Below, one piece after another: positions 43,346-51,778 of a stretch of 54,097 bases of DNA (position 1 is the stretch's first letter; each line of letters opens with the position of its first letter). The position numbers and the translations under genes were made by a program. The notes beneath the pieces were generated by a model. The model ran no database searches. It saw only the letters and a list, made by a program, of their open reading frames with translations, and was not told where the DNA came from. This DNA is from UBA4742 sp002403895. Its GTDB lineage: Bacteria > Actinomycetota > Acidimicrobiia > Acidimicrobiales > Acidimicrobilacustridaceae. Location: NCBI GenBank assembly GCA_036823295.1, contig DAISGD010000018.1:1-54097 (forward strand). The letters are read 5' to 3'.

Positions 43346-43849
43346 TCAGAGTCGGTCGGTGACCAGGGCGGAGAGTTTGCGGTTCGCCGTGCGAGGCAAC
43401 ACCGTGGTGAGGGCGGCCGAGATGCGGTTGATACGACCGGTTACCCGCACCGCTTTGCCGGCCGCGGCCGCAGCCAGCGCCTCCCGAGCGACCTCGTCGG
43501 CCTCCTGCCACAAGAGCGCAGGATGGTCGGTGGCATCGAGCCCGGCCTCGTCGCCGAACTCGGTACGAGTGGCGCCCGGGCACACCGCGGTCACCACGAT
43601 GCCCGAGCGCCGCACCTCCTCGTGCAGGGATTCGCTGAAGCTGGTCACGAACGCTTTGGTCGCCGAGTAGACGGCGAAGCCGGGACCAGGGGCGTGGCCT
43701 CCGAGCGAAGAGATGTTGATCACCCATCCACGGCGGCGAGCCTGCATCGAACCCAGCGCGGCGTGGGTGAGTTCCACCAGCGCCTCGACGTTGAGGTCGA
43801 CCACCTGCCGGTAGCGGGCCAGGTCACCGTCGACGAAGTGCTGAGTTCC
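43346..43849 (-). pseudogene. Short-chain dehydrogenase, N-terminus missing
   Basis: The reading frame covers about the last two thirds of an SDR: GDLARYRQVVDLNVEALVEL, GWVINISSLGGHAPGPGFAV, YSATKAFVTSFSESLHEEVR, SGIVVTAVCPGATRTEFGDE. The catalytic Ser, Tyr and Lys are present. The first 90 or so residues, including the GxxxGxG nucleotide loop, are gone. Similarity stops at about 43849. A GTG at 43804 could start a remnant protein, but it could not bind NAD(P). The truncation point lies just before the restriction-modification locus. Confidence 0.75.
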
Positions 43850-44004
43850 ACGGGTGCTCCACGGGCAGGCATCGTACCGAGGACTCGTGTCGTCGAGAGT
43901 GAGGGATCCCCGCTGAACGGGCGAGGCGCGGTCTAACTCCCGCGCTCTTTCCCGACAGCACCCGATCGGCCCTCCGGATGCAGATTTGTGGTCGACAGGC
44001 GGCT

Positions 44005-45000
44005 CTAAGCCTTCGATGGACCATACGCGATGCGCTCGCGCACGACGGGGTACATCGCGACAGGAACCCGCCCGAGAGCGGCGGTGACAAGCGTTGCAAA
44101 GAATTGGTTCGCGGAGAGATCTTTGGGCACCTCGGAATGGATGAGACGGACGCTAGCGGCTGACCCCTCCTCCGGAGGGGTGCTCCAATCAACTTCCCTG
44201 GCCGATACTGATCCCTCGTCAGACTCGCTCATCTCGCCGTTCGGGACGACGAGCCCCGATGGCTCCTCGTTTGGCCCACGGTCGTCGGGGATTTCGTTCG
44301 GCTCCTCGACTCGGCCTTGAGCACCGTCGAGGACCAGTAGGCAGGCACAGTCATACACGTCAGGCTCGGTGACGAGCTTCCGCAGCATGTCGACGGCGAA
44401 GACCTTCGCCTCCTCTGGGGCGTCAGCTCCAAGGATGTAGAGGAAGCCCAGGGCTGCCATGGGGTGCCGCCCACGGAGGTTCTTCGCGTCGCCGTAGCCC
44501 TCCTCGAACCGGTTCCTCAGATTCTTTTGAAATGAAGACAACATCGTCTTCGTCGAGATCAACACTTCGACACCGGCGGGCCAGGACGCGATCACGACAT
44601 CGGCCTGCTTGGTGTACGCGCGGCCTAGCACGTTCGCTTCCGCAGGCAATGCACGTCGGGCGCCTGGCGTTCCATACCGCCCCTCGACATCCTCGCGGAG
44701 CTTCTTCGTGAGCGCCTTTTCGACGAGCGCCTTCACGTCGCGAGGCATTACCCGTGGCGCNNNNNNNNNNNNNNNNNNNNNNNNNNNNNNNNNNNNNNNN
44801 NNNNNNNNNNNNNNNNNNNNNNNNNNNNNNNNNNNNNNNNNNNNNNNNNNNNNNNNNNNNCCGACGGCAACGCGAAGAAGTTGTTCCAACAAGTCGAAGT
44901 CGGCGGAATACAAGCCATCGGGCTGCCACGGATTCACCCAGGGCTCGACTGGGATGAAGCGATCGAACCGCTCGAGCTTCGGAGCTTGTTTTGCTGCCAT
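44005..45000 (-). CDS. Restriction endonuclease-like protein (contains assembly gap)
   Basis: From the ATG at 45000 (GGAAGG upstream), about 331 codons including 100 N. Visible parts are MAAKQAPKLERFDRFIPVEP, ADVVIASWPAGVEVLISTKT, then FQKNLRNRFEEGYGDAKNLR, GRHPMAALGFLYILGADAPE. The EVLISTK segment after a preceding Asp resembles a PD-(D/E)xK nuclease core. The gene begins 36 bp after the N6-adenine methyltransferase, the usual Type II operon arrangement. The gap hides about 35 residues near the N-terminus. Frame continuity across it is only nominal, so intactness is unproven. Confidence 0.75.
   Translation of the reverse strand: MAAKQAPKLERFDRFIPVEPWVNPWQPDGLYSADFDLLEQLLRVAVXXXXXXXXXXXXXXXXXXXXXXXXXXXXXXXXXXAPRVMPRDVKALVEKALTKKLREDVEGRYGTPGARRALPAEANVLGRAYTKQADVVIASWPAGVEVLISTKTMLSSFQKNLRNRFEEGYGDAKNLRGRHPMAALGFLYILGADAPEEAKVFAVDMLRKLVTEPDVYDCACLLVLDGAQGRVEEPNEIPDDRGPNEEPSGLVVPNGEMSESDEGSVSAREVDWSTPPEEGSAASVRLIHSEVPKDLSANQFFATLVTAALGRVPVAMYPVVRERIAYGPSKA
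44761..44860. other. Assembly gap (100 N)
   Basis: Exactly 100 unknown bases, the conventional placeholder length. It falls inside the restriction endonuclease gene. The true length may differ. Confidence 0.99.
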
Positions 45001-45036
45001 CACAAACCTTCCACGTTGCACGCCAACCAAGAGTGC

Positions 45037-46737
45037 TCACGCAACGGCACTAGCGACCATCCGGTCTGGAACGTCGGCAATCCCGTAAAGCCTGAGTGCG
45101 ATAGCGGTGGCGGCCTCGACATCGCGCTGAGCGAACGCGTTCGCCAAGGCCTTCTTGTCAGCGCGTCTCATACTCTCGGCAACCGGCACCCGAATGCGCC
45201 GAAGGTACTGCGCCTGGAAGCGGTAGGTGCCGCCTCGCATCTTCACGCAGTAGGCGCCGACGAAGAGGTTCGCGACCTCGGAGAGCATCAGGCCGCCAAG
45301 CACCTCAAGATCCCAGCCAGTCGATGTGACGTGGTAGAGGTTGTGATGCGGGTAGTAGTCGCCCTCGTCGAGCACTGGGTGAGCTGATGACTTCATCTCG
45401 GGCAGGAGGAGCTTCGGCCGGGCGAGCAGACCGGGGGTCATGCGGTCGATTGTCTTGTACCAGCGAGCCGGCGACTTCGACGCCGTATGCCGGGCCCTCA
45501 CCCGCTTGCCATGCCGCTCGAGATAGGCGCGAAGCAGCGGCCATTCATCGATGTCGACCAGACCTTCGTCGTCCCACGGATTGACGAGGTAGGTGCCGGA
45601 CCAGGCCACGCGACCCGAAGCCAGGTCCTTGGCCATCACTAGGGGCAGCAGCCGCTCAGGCTCGACCGCGCTGGGGTCCCGAGTGAGATAGATGTCGTCG
45701 GCCCCGGTAGCGAGGCCGATACCTATCCGCGTCCCAGTAAGAGGGTCCTCGAGCGGGGGGCAACGCTTCTCGAGATCAGCGAGCACCGTCAGTTGCTCGG
45801 GTGTGGCGGACGGCCATGACTCGGCGCCACTGAACCACCCAGGCAGTTGTGCTGCGTGAACCGACGGGAGCACGAGAGGCTTGGTAGACCGCTTCAACGC
45901 CCACTGCTGAAGGAGCTTGGCGTCTCGCTCGCCGAACGAGCCGGTGGTCGAGGCGACGATCGGCGTCGTCTGCTGTTGGCGGCGGATCACTGTCACGGCC
46001 GGGTAGGCCGACACCTCATCCTCGAACGCGTCCACGTCGTGCACCTCGATGACCGCATCAATGGAGAACTGCTCAGCCACGAGCACTCGTAGCGCAGCGC
46101 CGTACTGGTTGCGCATCCATCGGTCGGCGACGATGAAGCCGAGGGCGCCGTCAGACTTGAGCAGACGCAACCCCAGTTCGATGAAGCCAACGAAAATATC
46201 GCTGCGACCACGCATGGTCGGGCATGCCCGCCGGTAGGCAGCGTTGCGATCCGCTGGCAAGTTCTCCAGCCGTATGTACGGCGGGTTGCCGAGTACGAAA
46301 TCGGCGGACCGCTCACTGTGTGGCAAGAGAAGAAAGTCCCCGGCCGTGACCCATTGGGCGGCGAGCTCCTCTGCGTCAAGTAGCCCGGCTCCGCCCCCGA
46401 CGAGCTGAGCTGTCACGTTCTTACGCGCAAGCTCAGCGTTGCTCTCAAGTAGATCGAAGGCGCGCAACGCGCGAGCAGAGTCCTCGATGCGTCGGTTGTG
46501 CAGTACGCATGACGCCACGAGACGTTCGACCATCGGCCCAAGGAACGCACCGGCCCCGCATGACGGCTCGACCGCTGTCATCGTGGCGAGATCGCGATCC
46601 GCCGTGTACCCGACGAGATTGAGGATCAGCTCGACAACCCACCGGCGAGTAAAGACCTCACCGTGCTCACCTTCCCAACTCGAAGGGGCCAGCTCCCTTG
46701 CGAGCTCGAAAGTCATCTGAATGCCATCTCGCTGCAT
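45037..46737 (-). CDS. N6-adenine DNA methyltransferase (Eco57I/TaqI-like)
   Basis: A 566-residue gamma-class adenine methyltransferase from the ATG at 46737 (ATG 46716 also possible). Motif I is TAVEPSCGAGAFLGPMVERL. The catalytic motif IV is DFVLGNPPYIRLE (NPPY at 151-154). The C-terminal target-recognition half has TGTRIGIGLATGADDIYLTR and LARPKLLLPEMKSSAHPVLD, as in solitary Type II methyltransferases of the SalI/XhoI/Eco57I group. It precedes a nuclease-like gene on the same strand. The recognition site cannot be read from sequence alone. Confidence 0.93.
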   Translation of the reverse strand: MQRDGIQMTFELARELAPSSWEGEHGEVFTRRWVVELILNLVGYTADRDLATMTAVEPSCGAGAFLGPMVERLVASCVLHNRRIEDSARALRAFDLLESNAELARKNVTAQLVGGGAGLLDAEELAAQWVTAGDFLLLPHSERSADFVLGNPPYIRLENLPADRNAAYRRACPTMRGRSDIFVGFIELGLRLLKSDGALGFIVADRWMRNQYGAALRVLVAEQFSIDAVIEVHDVDAFEDEVSAYPAVTVIRRQQQTTPIVASTTGSFGERDAKLLQQWALKRSTKPLVLPSVHAAQLPGWFSGAESWPSATPEQLTVLADLEKRCPPLEDPLTGTRIGIGLATGADDIYLTRDPSAVEPERLLPLVMAKDLASGRVAWSGTYLVNPWDDEGLVDIDEWPLLRAYLERHGKRVRARHTASKSPARWYKTIDRMTPGLLARPKLLLPEMKSSAHPVLDEGDYYPHHNLYHVTSTGWDLEVLGGLMLSEVANLFVGAYCVKMRGGTYRFQAQYLRRIRVPVAESMRRADKKALANAFAQRDVEAATAIALRLYGIADVPDRMVASAVA

Positions 46738-46919
46738 GAGCGGGATAGTAGAACACACGTTCGGTGCCTGTACACCCTTAAAAGGCCGACCCGCTGTGGC
46801 ACTCGCTGAGGGTAACCCGGTGATGACGGGCCATCGCGGCAATCGCGCCCGCCCCGGGTGGCCACCCCCACCGGCAGCTCGATCGCTGATCGGTCCCCGC
46901 CAATCCGTAGCCTGAGACG

Positions 46920-48152
46920 ATGGTCCACCCCGTCGCTCGCCATGTCGCCGTGGTTGGGGGTGGCCCCGCCGGGCTGATGGCGGCCGAGGTCCTGGCCACC
47001 GCGGGGATGGCCGTTACCGTTTTCGAGCGGATGCCGTCAGTGGGACGGAAGTTCCTGCTGGCCGGCCGGGGTGGTCTCAACCTGACCCACACCGAACCAC
47101 AAGACGAGTTCCTGGCCCGCTACGGGCCGGCTCGGTCCGTGTTGGCGCCGAGCATCGAGGGCTTCGGTCCCGACGAGCTGCGGGCCTGGTGCGCCGGGCT
47201 CGGCCAGGAGCCGTTCGTCGGTTCGAGCGGCAGGGTGTTCCCGGCCGCATTCCGGGCCACCCCGCTGCTGCGGGCCTGGCTCCGCCGGCTCGATGAGCTC
47301 GGGGTGGAGATACAAGTGCGCCACACCTGGAAGGCGTGGGGTGACGAGCCCGGCGCGTTGTTGTTCACCTCTGCCGACGGGTCCCCGGTCACGGTCGAGG
47401 CCGATGCCGCCGTGTTGGCGTTGGGCGGGGCGAGCTGGCCCCGGGTGGGCTCCGACGGTGCCTGGGTGGGCCCAGTCACCGCTGCTGGTATCGGGGTGGC
47501 CCCCCTCCGGGCGGCCAATGTCGGCTTCCGGGTCGATTGGACGAGCACGTTCCGGGACCGCTTCGCCGGCACGCCGATCAAGAATGTCCGCCTCACCTTC
47601 GCTGGGGCATCCGTCCGGGGGGACGCGGTGATCACGGCCACGGGGGTCGAAGGGGGAGCGGTCTACGGCCTGGCCGCTCCGTTACGCGATGCCCTCGAGC
47701 GGGAGGCACCAGTCACGCTGATGGTCGATCTCCGTCCCGATCTGTCGGTCGATGACCTGGCCGACCGGTTCCTCCGCCGGCGGGCCAAGGAGTCGCGGGC
47801 CACGCTGTTGCGCCGGGCGGGTCTGGCCCCGGTCGGGGTTGGCCTTCTTCGCGAGGTCACCGCCAACGACCTGCCCGCCGAGCCTCGGGCCTTGGCCAGT
47901 CTGGTGAAAGACATGCCGTTGCCACTGATCGCCCCCCAGCCGCTGGAACGGGCGATCTCCACCGCCGGTGGTATCCAGTTCGGCGAGTTCGATGAGCATT
48001 TCATGGTGCGGCGTCGGCCCGGCACGTTCGTCGCGGGCGAGATGCTCGACTGGGAGGCGCCGACGGGCGGCTACCTGCTCCAAGCCACGTTCTCCACCGC
48101 GGTGGCCGCCGCGAACGGGGTGCTTGCCTGGTTAGCCCACGAGACCACCTGA
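46920..48152 (+). CDS. TIGR03862 family flavoprotein (HI0933/BaiN-like)
   Basis: A 410-residue FAD-dependent protein: HVAVVGGGPAGLMAAEVLAT, then the family motif VGRKFLLAGRGGLNLTHTEP, the mid-domain AVLALGGASWPRVGSDGAWV, and the C-terminal FAD motif FVAGEMLDWEAPTGGYLLQA. TIGR03862 is a subset of the HI0933-like oxidoreductases. The reaction is not established. It starts with ATG at 46920 and is not obviously in an operon. Confidence 0.93.
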   Translation: MVHPVARHVAVVGGGPAGLMAAEVLATAGMAVTVFERMPSVGRKFLLAGRGGLNLTHTEPQDEFLARYGPARSVLAPSIEGFGPDELRAWCAGLGQEPFVGSSGRVFPAAFRATPLLRAWLRRLDELGVEIQVRHTWKAWGDEPGALLFTSADGSPVTVEADAAVLALGGASWPRVGSDGAWVGPVTAAGIGVAPLRAANVGFRVDWTSTFRDRFAGTPIKNVRLTFAGASVRGDAVITATGVEGGAVYGLAAPLRDALEREAPVTLMVDLRPDLSVDDLADRFLRRRAKESRATLLRRAGLAPVGVGLLREVTANDLPAEPRALASLVKDMPLPLIAPQPLERAISTAGGIQFGEFDEHFMVRRRPGTFVAGEMLDWEAPTGGYLLQATFSTAVAAANGVLAWLAHETT

Positions 48153-48189
48153 TCCGCACCACCCGGCGGGTCAGACCCTGGCCGGTTGC

Positions 48190-48516
48190 TGCGACGACAA
48201 GGTGCAGTCGGCCCTCGCCACCTCGCAGTACCCGACGGCCACCTTCACCCTCACTCAGTCCGTCGACCTGGGACCGGCGGCCGCCACCGGCGCGTCGATA
48301 TCGGTGACCGCCGTCGGTGATCTCACTATTCACGGCACTACCAAGCAGGTCGAGATCCCGCTGCAGGCCCAGCTGGTGAACGGCACCGCGGTGGTGGTGG
48401 GGTCGATCGACCTCACGTTTGCCGACTACGGCGTGGCCGTACCCACCAGCCCAGTCGTCGTGTCCGTCGACGATCACGGGACCCTCGAGTTCCAGCTCCT
48501 GCTCAAGCGCAGCTAA
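48190..48516 (+). pseudogene. YceI family protein, C-terminal half
   Basis: The frame reads DDKVQSALATSQYPTATFTL, TQSVDLGPAAATGASISVTA, VGDLTIHGTTKQVEIPLQAQ, then IDLTFADYGVAVPTSPVVVS. This is the second half of a YceI lipid-binding beta barrel. The first half, including the signal or anchor, is missing. The upstream 40 bp lead directly from the flavoprotein gene. A GTG at 48202 gives a 104-residue frame, too short for the fold (about 170). Confidence 0.7.
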
Positions 48517-48580
48517 ACGCCCTGAGCGGAGCGCCCAGAACAGAGGGACCGACGTTGTGTGGCTCTCCGTATCCCGACCC

Positions 48581-49042
48581 TCAGAGCGTGGCGAGATGGT
48601 CGGCCAGCCGATCAAGGCTGGTGTTGAAACCGGCCAAGGCTTCGGGGCTCCGATACATCTCGGGGACGTTGGTCTGGTGGATGACCAGGCGGGTCCTGCC
48701 CCCTCCGAGGTCAGTGAGCGTGCCGGTCGAGGTCATGCCCGAGTCGGGCTCGCTGAAGGCGAAGATCTCCGGCTCGACGACCTCGACGAACACGGCCTTC
48801 ATGGGGAACCCGGGGTTGTCCGGGTCGTCGTCGGGAATCATGGTGGACTCGAACCTTCCGCCTGCCCACGGTTCGATGACCACGCTGGAGAGTGGGACGT
48901 GCATGCCCACCGGGCCCCAGAAGCGGATGAACTGCTCGGGCTCGACGAGGGCCCGGAAGACCACGTCACGGGGGGCATCGAACTCCCGGGTGATCGTGAC
49001 TTCTCCGAGGGTCTCGCCTGGAGCATCTGAGGTTTCGGTCAT
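48581..49042 (-). CDS. AHSA1/SRPBCC domain protein
   Basis: A 153-residue AHSA1-type protein: EVTITREFDAPRDVVFRALV followed by EPEQFIRFWGPVGM, then ESTMIPDDDPDNPGFPMKAV and the C-terminal RSPEALAGFNTSLDRLADHL. The ATG overlaps the stop of an ArsR regulator gene by ATGA, a very common actinobacterial pairing. Ligand and role are unknown. It is probably regulated by the ArsR protein. Confidence 0.92.
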   Translation of the reverse strand: MTETSDAPGETLGEVTITREFDAPRDVVFRALVEPEQFIRFWGPVGMHVPLSSVVIEPWAGGRFESTMIPDDDPDNPGFPMKAVFVEVVEPEIFAFSEPDSGMTSTGTLTDLGGGRTRLVIHQTNVPEMYRSPEALAGFNTSLDRLADHLATL

Positions 49043-49389
49043 GACGGGGTCCTTTCCCGTTCTCGTTGGATGTGTTGCAGGTGTTGGTCGAGTCGGTCGA
49101 GCCGGTGCTCCCAGACCTGACGCTGGCTCTCGAGCCAGTTGGAGGCGGTCTCCAGCGGGGCGGCATCGAGCCGGCAGGGCCGGAACTGTGCGTCGCGGCC
49201 TCGGGTGATCAGGCCGGCGCGTTCGAGCACCTTGAGGTGTTTGGAGACCGCCTGGAGGCTGATGGGAAACGGCTTGGCCAGCTCATTGACCGTGGCCTCC
49301 CCGGTGGCGAGCCGTCCGAGGATGGCCCGACGGGTGGGGTCGGCCAGGGCAGCAAAGGTGCCGCTGAGCGGATCTTCGGTCATGGTCAT
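49039..49389 (-). CDS. ArsR-family regulator
   Basis: A 116-residue ArsR-type winged helix: SGTFAALADPTRRAILGRLA, TGEATVNELAKPFPISLQAV, SKHLKVLERAGLITRGRDAQ, FRPCRLDAAPLETASNWLES. It has no metal-binding Cys cluster in the DNA-recognition helix, as usual for the group paired with AHSA1 proteins. Starts ATG at 49389 or 49383. Translationally coupled to the AHSA1 gene. Confidence 0.93.
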   Translation of the reverse strand: MTMTEDPLSGTFAALADPTRRAILGRLATGEATVNELAKPFPISLQAVSKHLKVLERAGLITRGRDAQFRPCRLDAAPLETASNWLESQRQVWEHRLDRLDQHLQHIQRERERTPS

Positions 49390-49514
49390 AATCAGCCATT
49401 CAGGTAATCAACTAGTTGGTTGAGTATGAAGGGACCGCGCCGTGAGTGTCAAGCGCCAGCTTCCCGAGAGGTCGATGCCCAAGGGCGGCGCCTGCGCGCC
49501 CAAGAGAGGCCGAC

Positions 49515-50726
49515 TCAATCGAGGGCGTGCAGCGCCCGTTCAAGTCGGTCGAGGTCGTCGTCGCTGGTCAGATAGTGCGGGGACACCCGCACCGAAGGCA
49601 GCACGGGCCGTGCGGCGGCGTCGAAGGGTGCGCCCCCCGCCGGGTTGACCCAGGTGTTGACGCCGTGGGCGGACAGTCCGACCTGAACCGCCTCGGGGCT
49701 CAGCGTCGGATGCACGAACGAGATGATGCCCCGGTCATCGGGAGTGCCCGTCAGTCGGACGCCATCGAATGACGCCAGCCGCTCGATGACCGCCCGGCTG
49801 CGATCGGCCATCGTGGCACCGATCCGGTCCAAGCCAAGGGCCATGGCGTAGCGGGCCGCCTCGGCCACGCCCAGACGGGCGGCCACCCCGTACTCGAACT
49901 GGTCGAGGCGGCGGAGGCCGGCCGGCAAGGTGAAGCGGCCGAGGTCGTCGGGGTCGACCGCGCCGAAGGGGAGAGCCAGCGGCACGATCTGGTCGGCCAG
50001 CGCGGCCCGGACGTACAACACGGCCGTGCCCCGTGGTGCCCGCAGGAACTTGCGGCCAGGGGCGAACGCCACGTCGCAGCCGATGGCGCCCACGTCGATG
50101 GGGAGCTGGCCCAGAGTTTGGCTGAGGTCCACCGCGAACACGGCGTCGGACCCGGCCAGCAGCCGGCCAACGGCGGCCACATCGGTGACGGTACCGACAT
50201 GGGTCGGCATGTGCGTGACGACCACCACGCGGGTGTGTTCGTCTAGGGAGGCGGCCAGCGCGGCGGCGTCGAGCCGGCCGTCGGGGTGGGCTGGCACCAC
50301 GGTCATCTCGACCCCCCGGCTGCGATGCAGGGCGGCCAGGGTCGAGTGGACGGTGGCATAGGCGAACTGGTCGACGATGATCCGGTCACCGCCGCGGTAG
50401 TCGAAGGTCTCGGCCAGGGACCACAACGCGGTCTCCCAGGCCCGGGTCGCACTCTCGGTGGCGGCGATCTCGTCGGCGGTCGCCCCCAGCATCTCGGCCA
50501 GCACCGCAGGGACCGCCGCCAGCTCGTCTCCCACGGCCACGGCGGCCTCGTAGCCGCCCAGCTCGGCCTCCAACTGGAGATGGGTGAGGACCCGGTCGAG
50601 GACCGGTGCCGGCGTGAGGGACATACCGGCGTGGTTGAAATGGGCCCGGGCCGAGGTTACGTCGGCCCGGACCCGCTCGAGCGTCGCGGTGTCGATCGTG
50701 CTGCGGTCGGGAGGTATGTCGTTCAC
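49515..50726 (-). CDS. Class V PLP-dependent aminotransferase
   Basis: A 403-residue class V aminotransferase of the cysteine desulfurase/isopenicillin epimerase fold. The PLP Lys is Lys226 in CDVAFAPGRKFLRAPRGTAV. Asp200 (VFAVDLSQTLGQ) contacts the pyridine nitrogen. The N-terminal part HFNHAGMSLTPAPVLDRVLT is typical. There is no active-site Cys loop, so a desulfurase role is unlikely. The ATG overlaps the end of gnd by ATGA, which is unusual company for a pentose phosphate gene. The substrate is unknown. Confidence 0.9.
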   Translation of the reverse strand: MNDIPPDRSTIDTATLERVRADVTSARAHFNHAGMSLTPAPVLDRVLTHLQLEAELGGYEAAVAVGDELAAVPAVLAEMLGATADEIAATESATRAWETALWSLAETFDYRGGDRIIVDQFAYATVHSTLAALHRSRGVEMTVVPAHPDGRLDAAALAASLDEHTRVVVVTHMPTHVGTVTDVAAVGRLLAGSDAVFAVDLSQTLGQLPIDVGAIGCDVAFAPGRKFLRAPRGTAVLYVRAALADQIVPLALPFGAVDPDDLGRFTLPAGLRRLDQFEYGVAARLGVAEAARYAMALGLDRIGATMADRSRAVIERLASFDGVRLTGTPDDRGIISFVHPTLSPEAVQVGLSAHGVNTWVNPAGGAPFDAAARPVLPSVRVSPHYLTSDDDLDRLERALHALD

Positions 50727-51754
50727 GCCGGCTTTTCGGCGTGGCCGCCGAACTCGGCCCGCATGGCGGACAGGACCCTGGCCGCGAAGTCGCCTTCGCC
50801 TCGGGTGGCGAAGCGTTCGAACAGCGACGCGGTGATGACCGGGGCCGGCACGCCGGTGTCGACGGCCGCCGCCACCGTCCAGCGCCCCTCGCCCGAGTCG
50901 GACACTCGGCCGGCGAAGTCGTCGAGCTGCGGTGAGCGGGCCAGGGCATCAGCGGTCAGGTCGACGAGCCACGACCCGACCACCGATCCCCGGCGCCAGA
51001 CCTCCGCCACCTCGGCTACGTCGATGTCGTACTGATAAGCCCACGGGTCGCGCAACGGCGTGGTTTCGGCGTCAGCCTCGCGTGTGAGGGTGCCGGCGTT
51101 GGCGTGCTTGATGATGCTGAGGCCTTCGGCGATCGACGCCATCATCCCGTACTCGACGCCGTTGTGGACCATCTTCACGAAGTGGCCGGCGCCGTTGGGC
51201 CCGCAGTGCAGGTAGCCGTCCTGGGCGGTGCCGTCGGTGCGAGTCCGCGCCGGGGTGGGCTCGGCACTTCCTTCGCCGGGGGCGATGGTCCGAAAGATCG
51301 GGTCGAGCCGCTCGACGATGGCGTCCTCGCCACCGATCATGAGCGAGTAGCCCCGCTCCAACCCCCACACGCCGCCGCTCGTCCCGCAATCCACGTAGTG
51401 AATCTGCGAGCGAGCCAGGTCCTGGGCTCGGGTGATGTCGTCGCGGTAATAGGAGTTCCCCCCGTCGATCACCACATCGTCGGGGTCGAGCAGCGGGGCC
51501 AGCTCGTCGAGCGTCTGCTGCACGACGGCGGCCGGCACCATGATCCAGATGGCACGCGGGGTGTCGAGGGCGGCCACGAACTCGGGCAGTGTGGTCGCCC
51601 CGGTGGCGCCTTCGGCGGCCAGGGCGGCAACGGCGTCGGCAAAGACGTCGTAGCCAACGCAGGGATGGCCGTCGGCCATGAGACGGCGGACGAGGTTGGC
51701 CCCCATCCGTCCGAGCCCGATCATGCCGAGCTGGGTGGGGTGGTCGGTTGCCAT
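50723..51754 (-). CDS. gnd: 6-phosphogluconate dehydrogenase, decarboxylating (short form)
   Basis: A 343-residue enzyme that oxidatively decarboxylates 6-phosphogluconate to ribulose-5-phosphate. It has a Rossmann motif LGMIGLGRMGANLVRRLMAD, then DDVVIDGGNSYYRDDI, VDCGTSGGVWGLERGYSLMI and the catalytic GPNGAGHFVKMVHNGVEYGM. The short length marks the YqeC/GndA-type that often prefers NAD. It lies 24 bp after pgi and overlaps the aminotransferase gene. Confidence 0.95.
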   Translation of the reverse strand: MATDHPTQLGMIGLGRMGANLVRRLMADGHPCVGYDVFADAVAALAAEGATGATTLPEFVAALDTPRAIWIMVPAAVVQQTLDELAPLLDPDDVVIDGGNSYYRDDITRAQDLARSQIHYVDCGTSGGVWGLERGYSLMIGGEDAIVERLDPIFRTIAPGEGSAEPTPARTRTDGTAQDGYLHCGPNGAGHFVKMVHNGVEYGMMASIAEGLSIIKHANAGTLTREADAETTPLRDPWAYQYDIDVAEVAEVWRRGSVVGSWLVDLTADALARSPQLDDFAGRVSDSGEGRWTVAAAVDTGVPAPVITASLFERFATRGEGDFAARVLSAMRAEFGGHAEKPA

Positions 51755-51778
51755 CGAAGGATCTCCTGGGTCGGGGGG

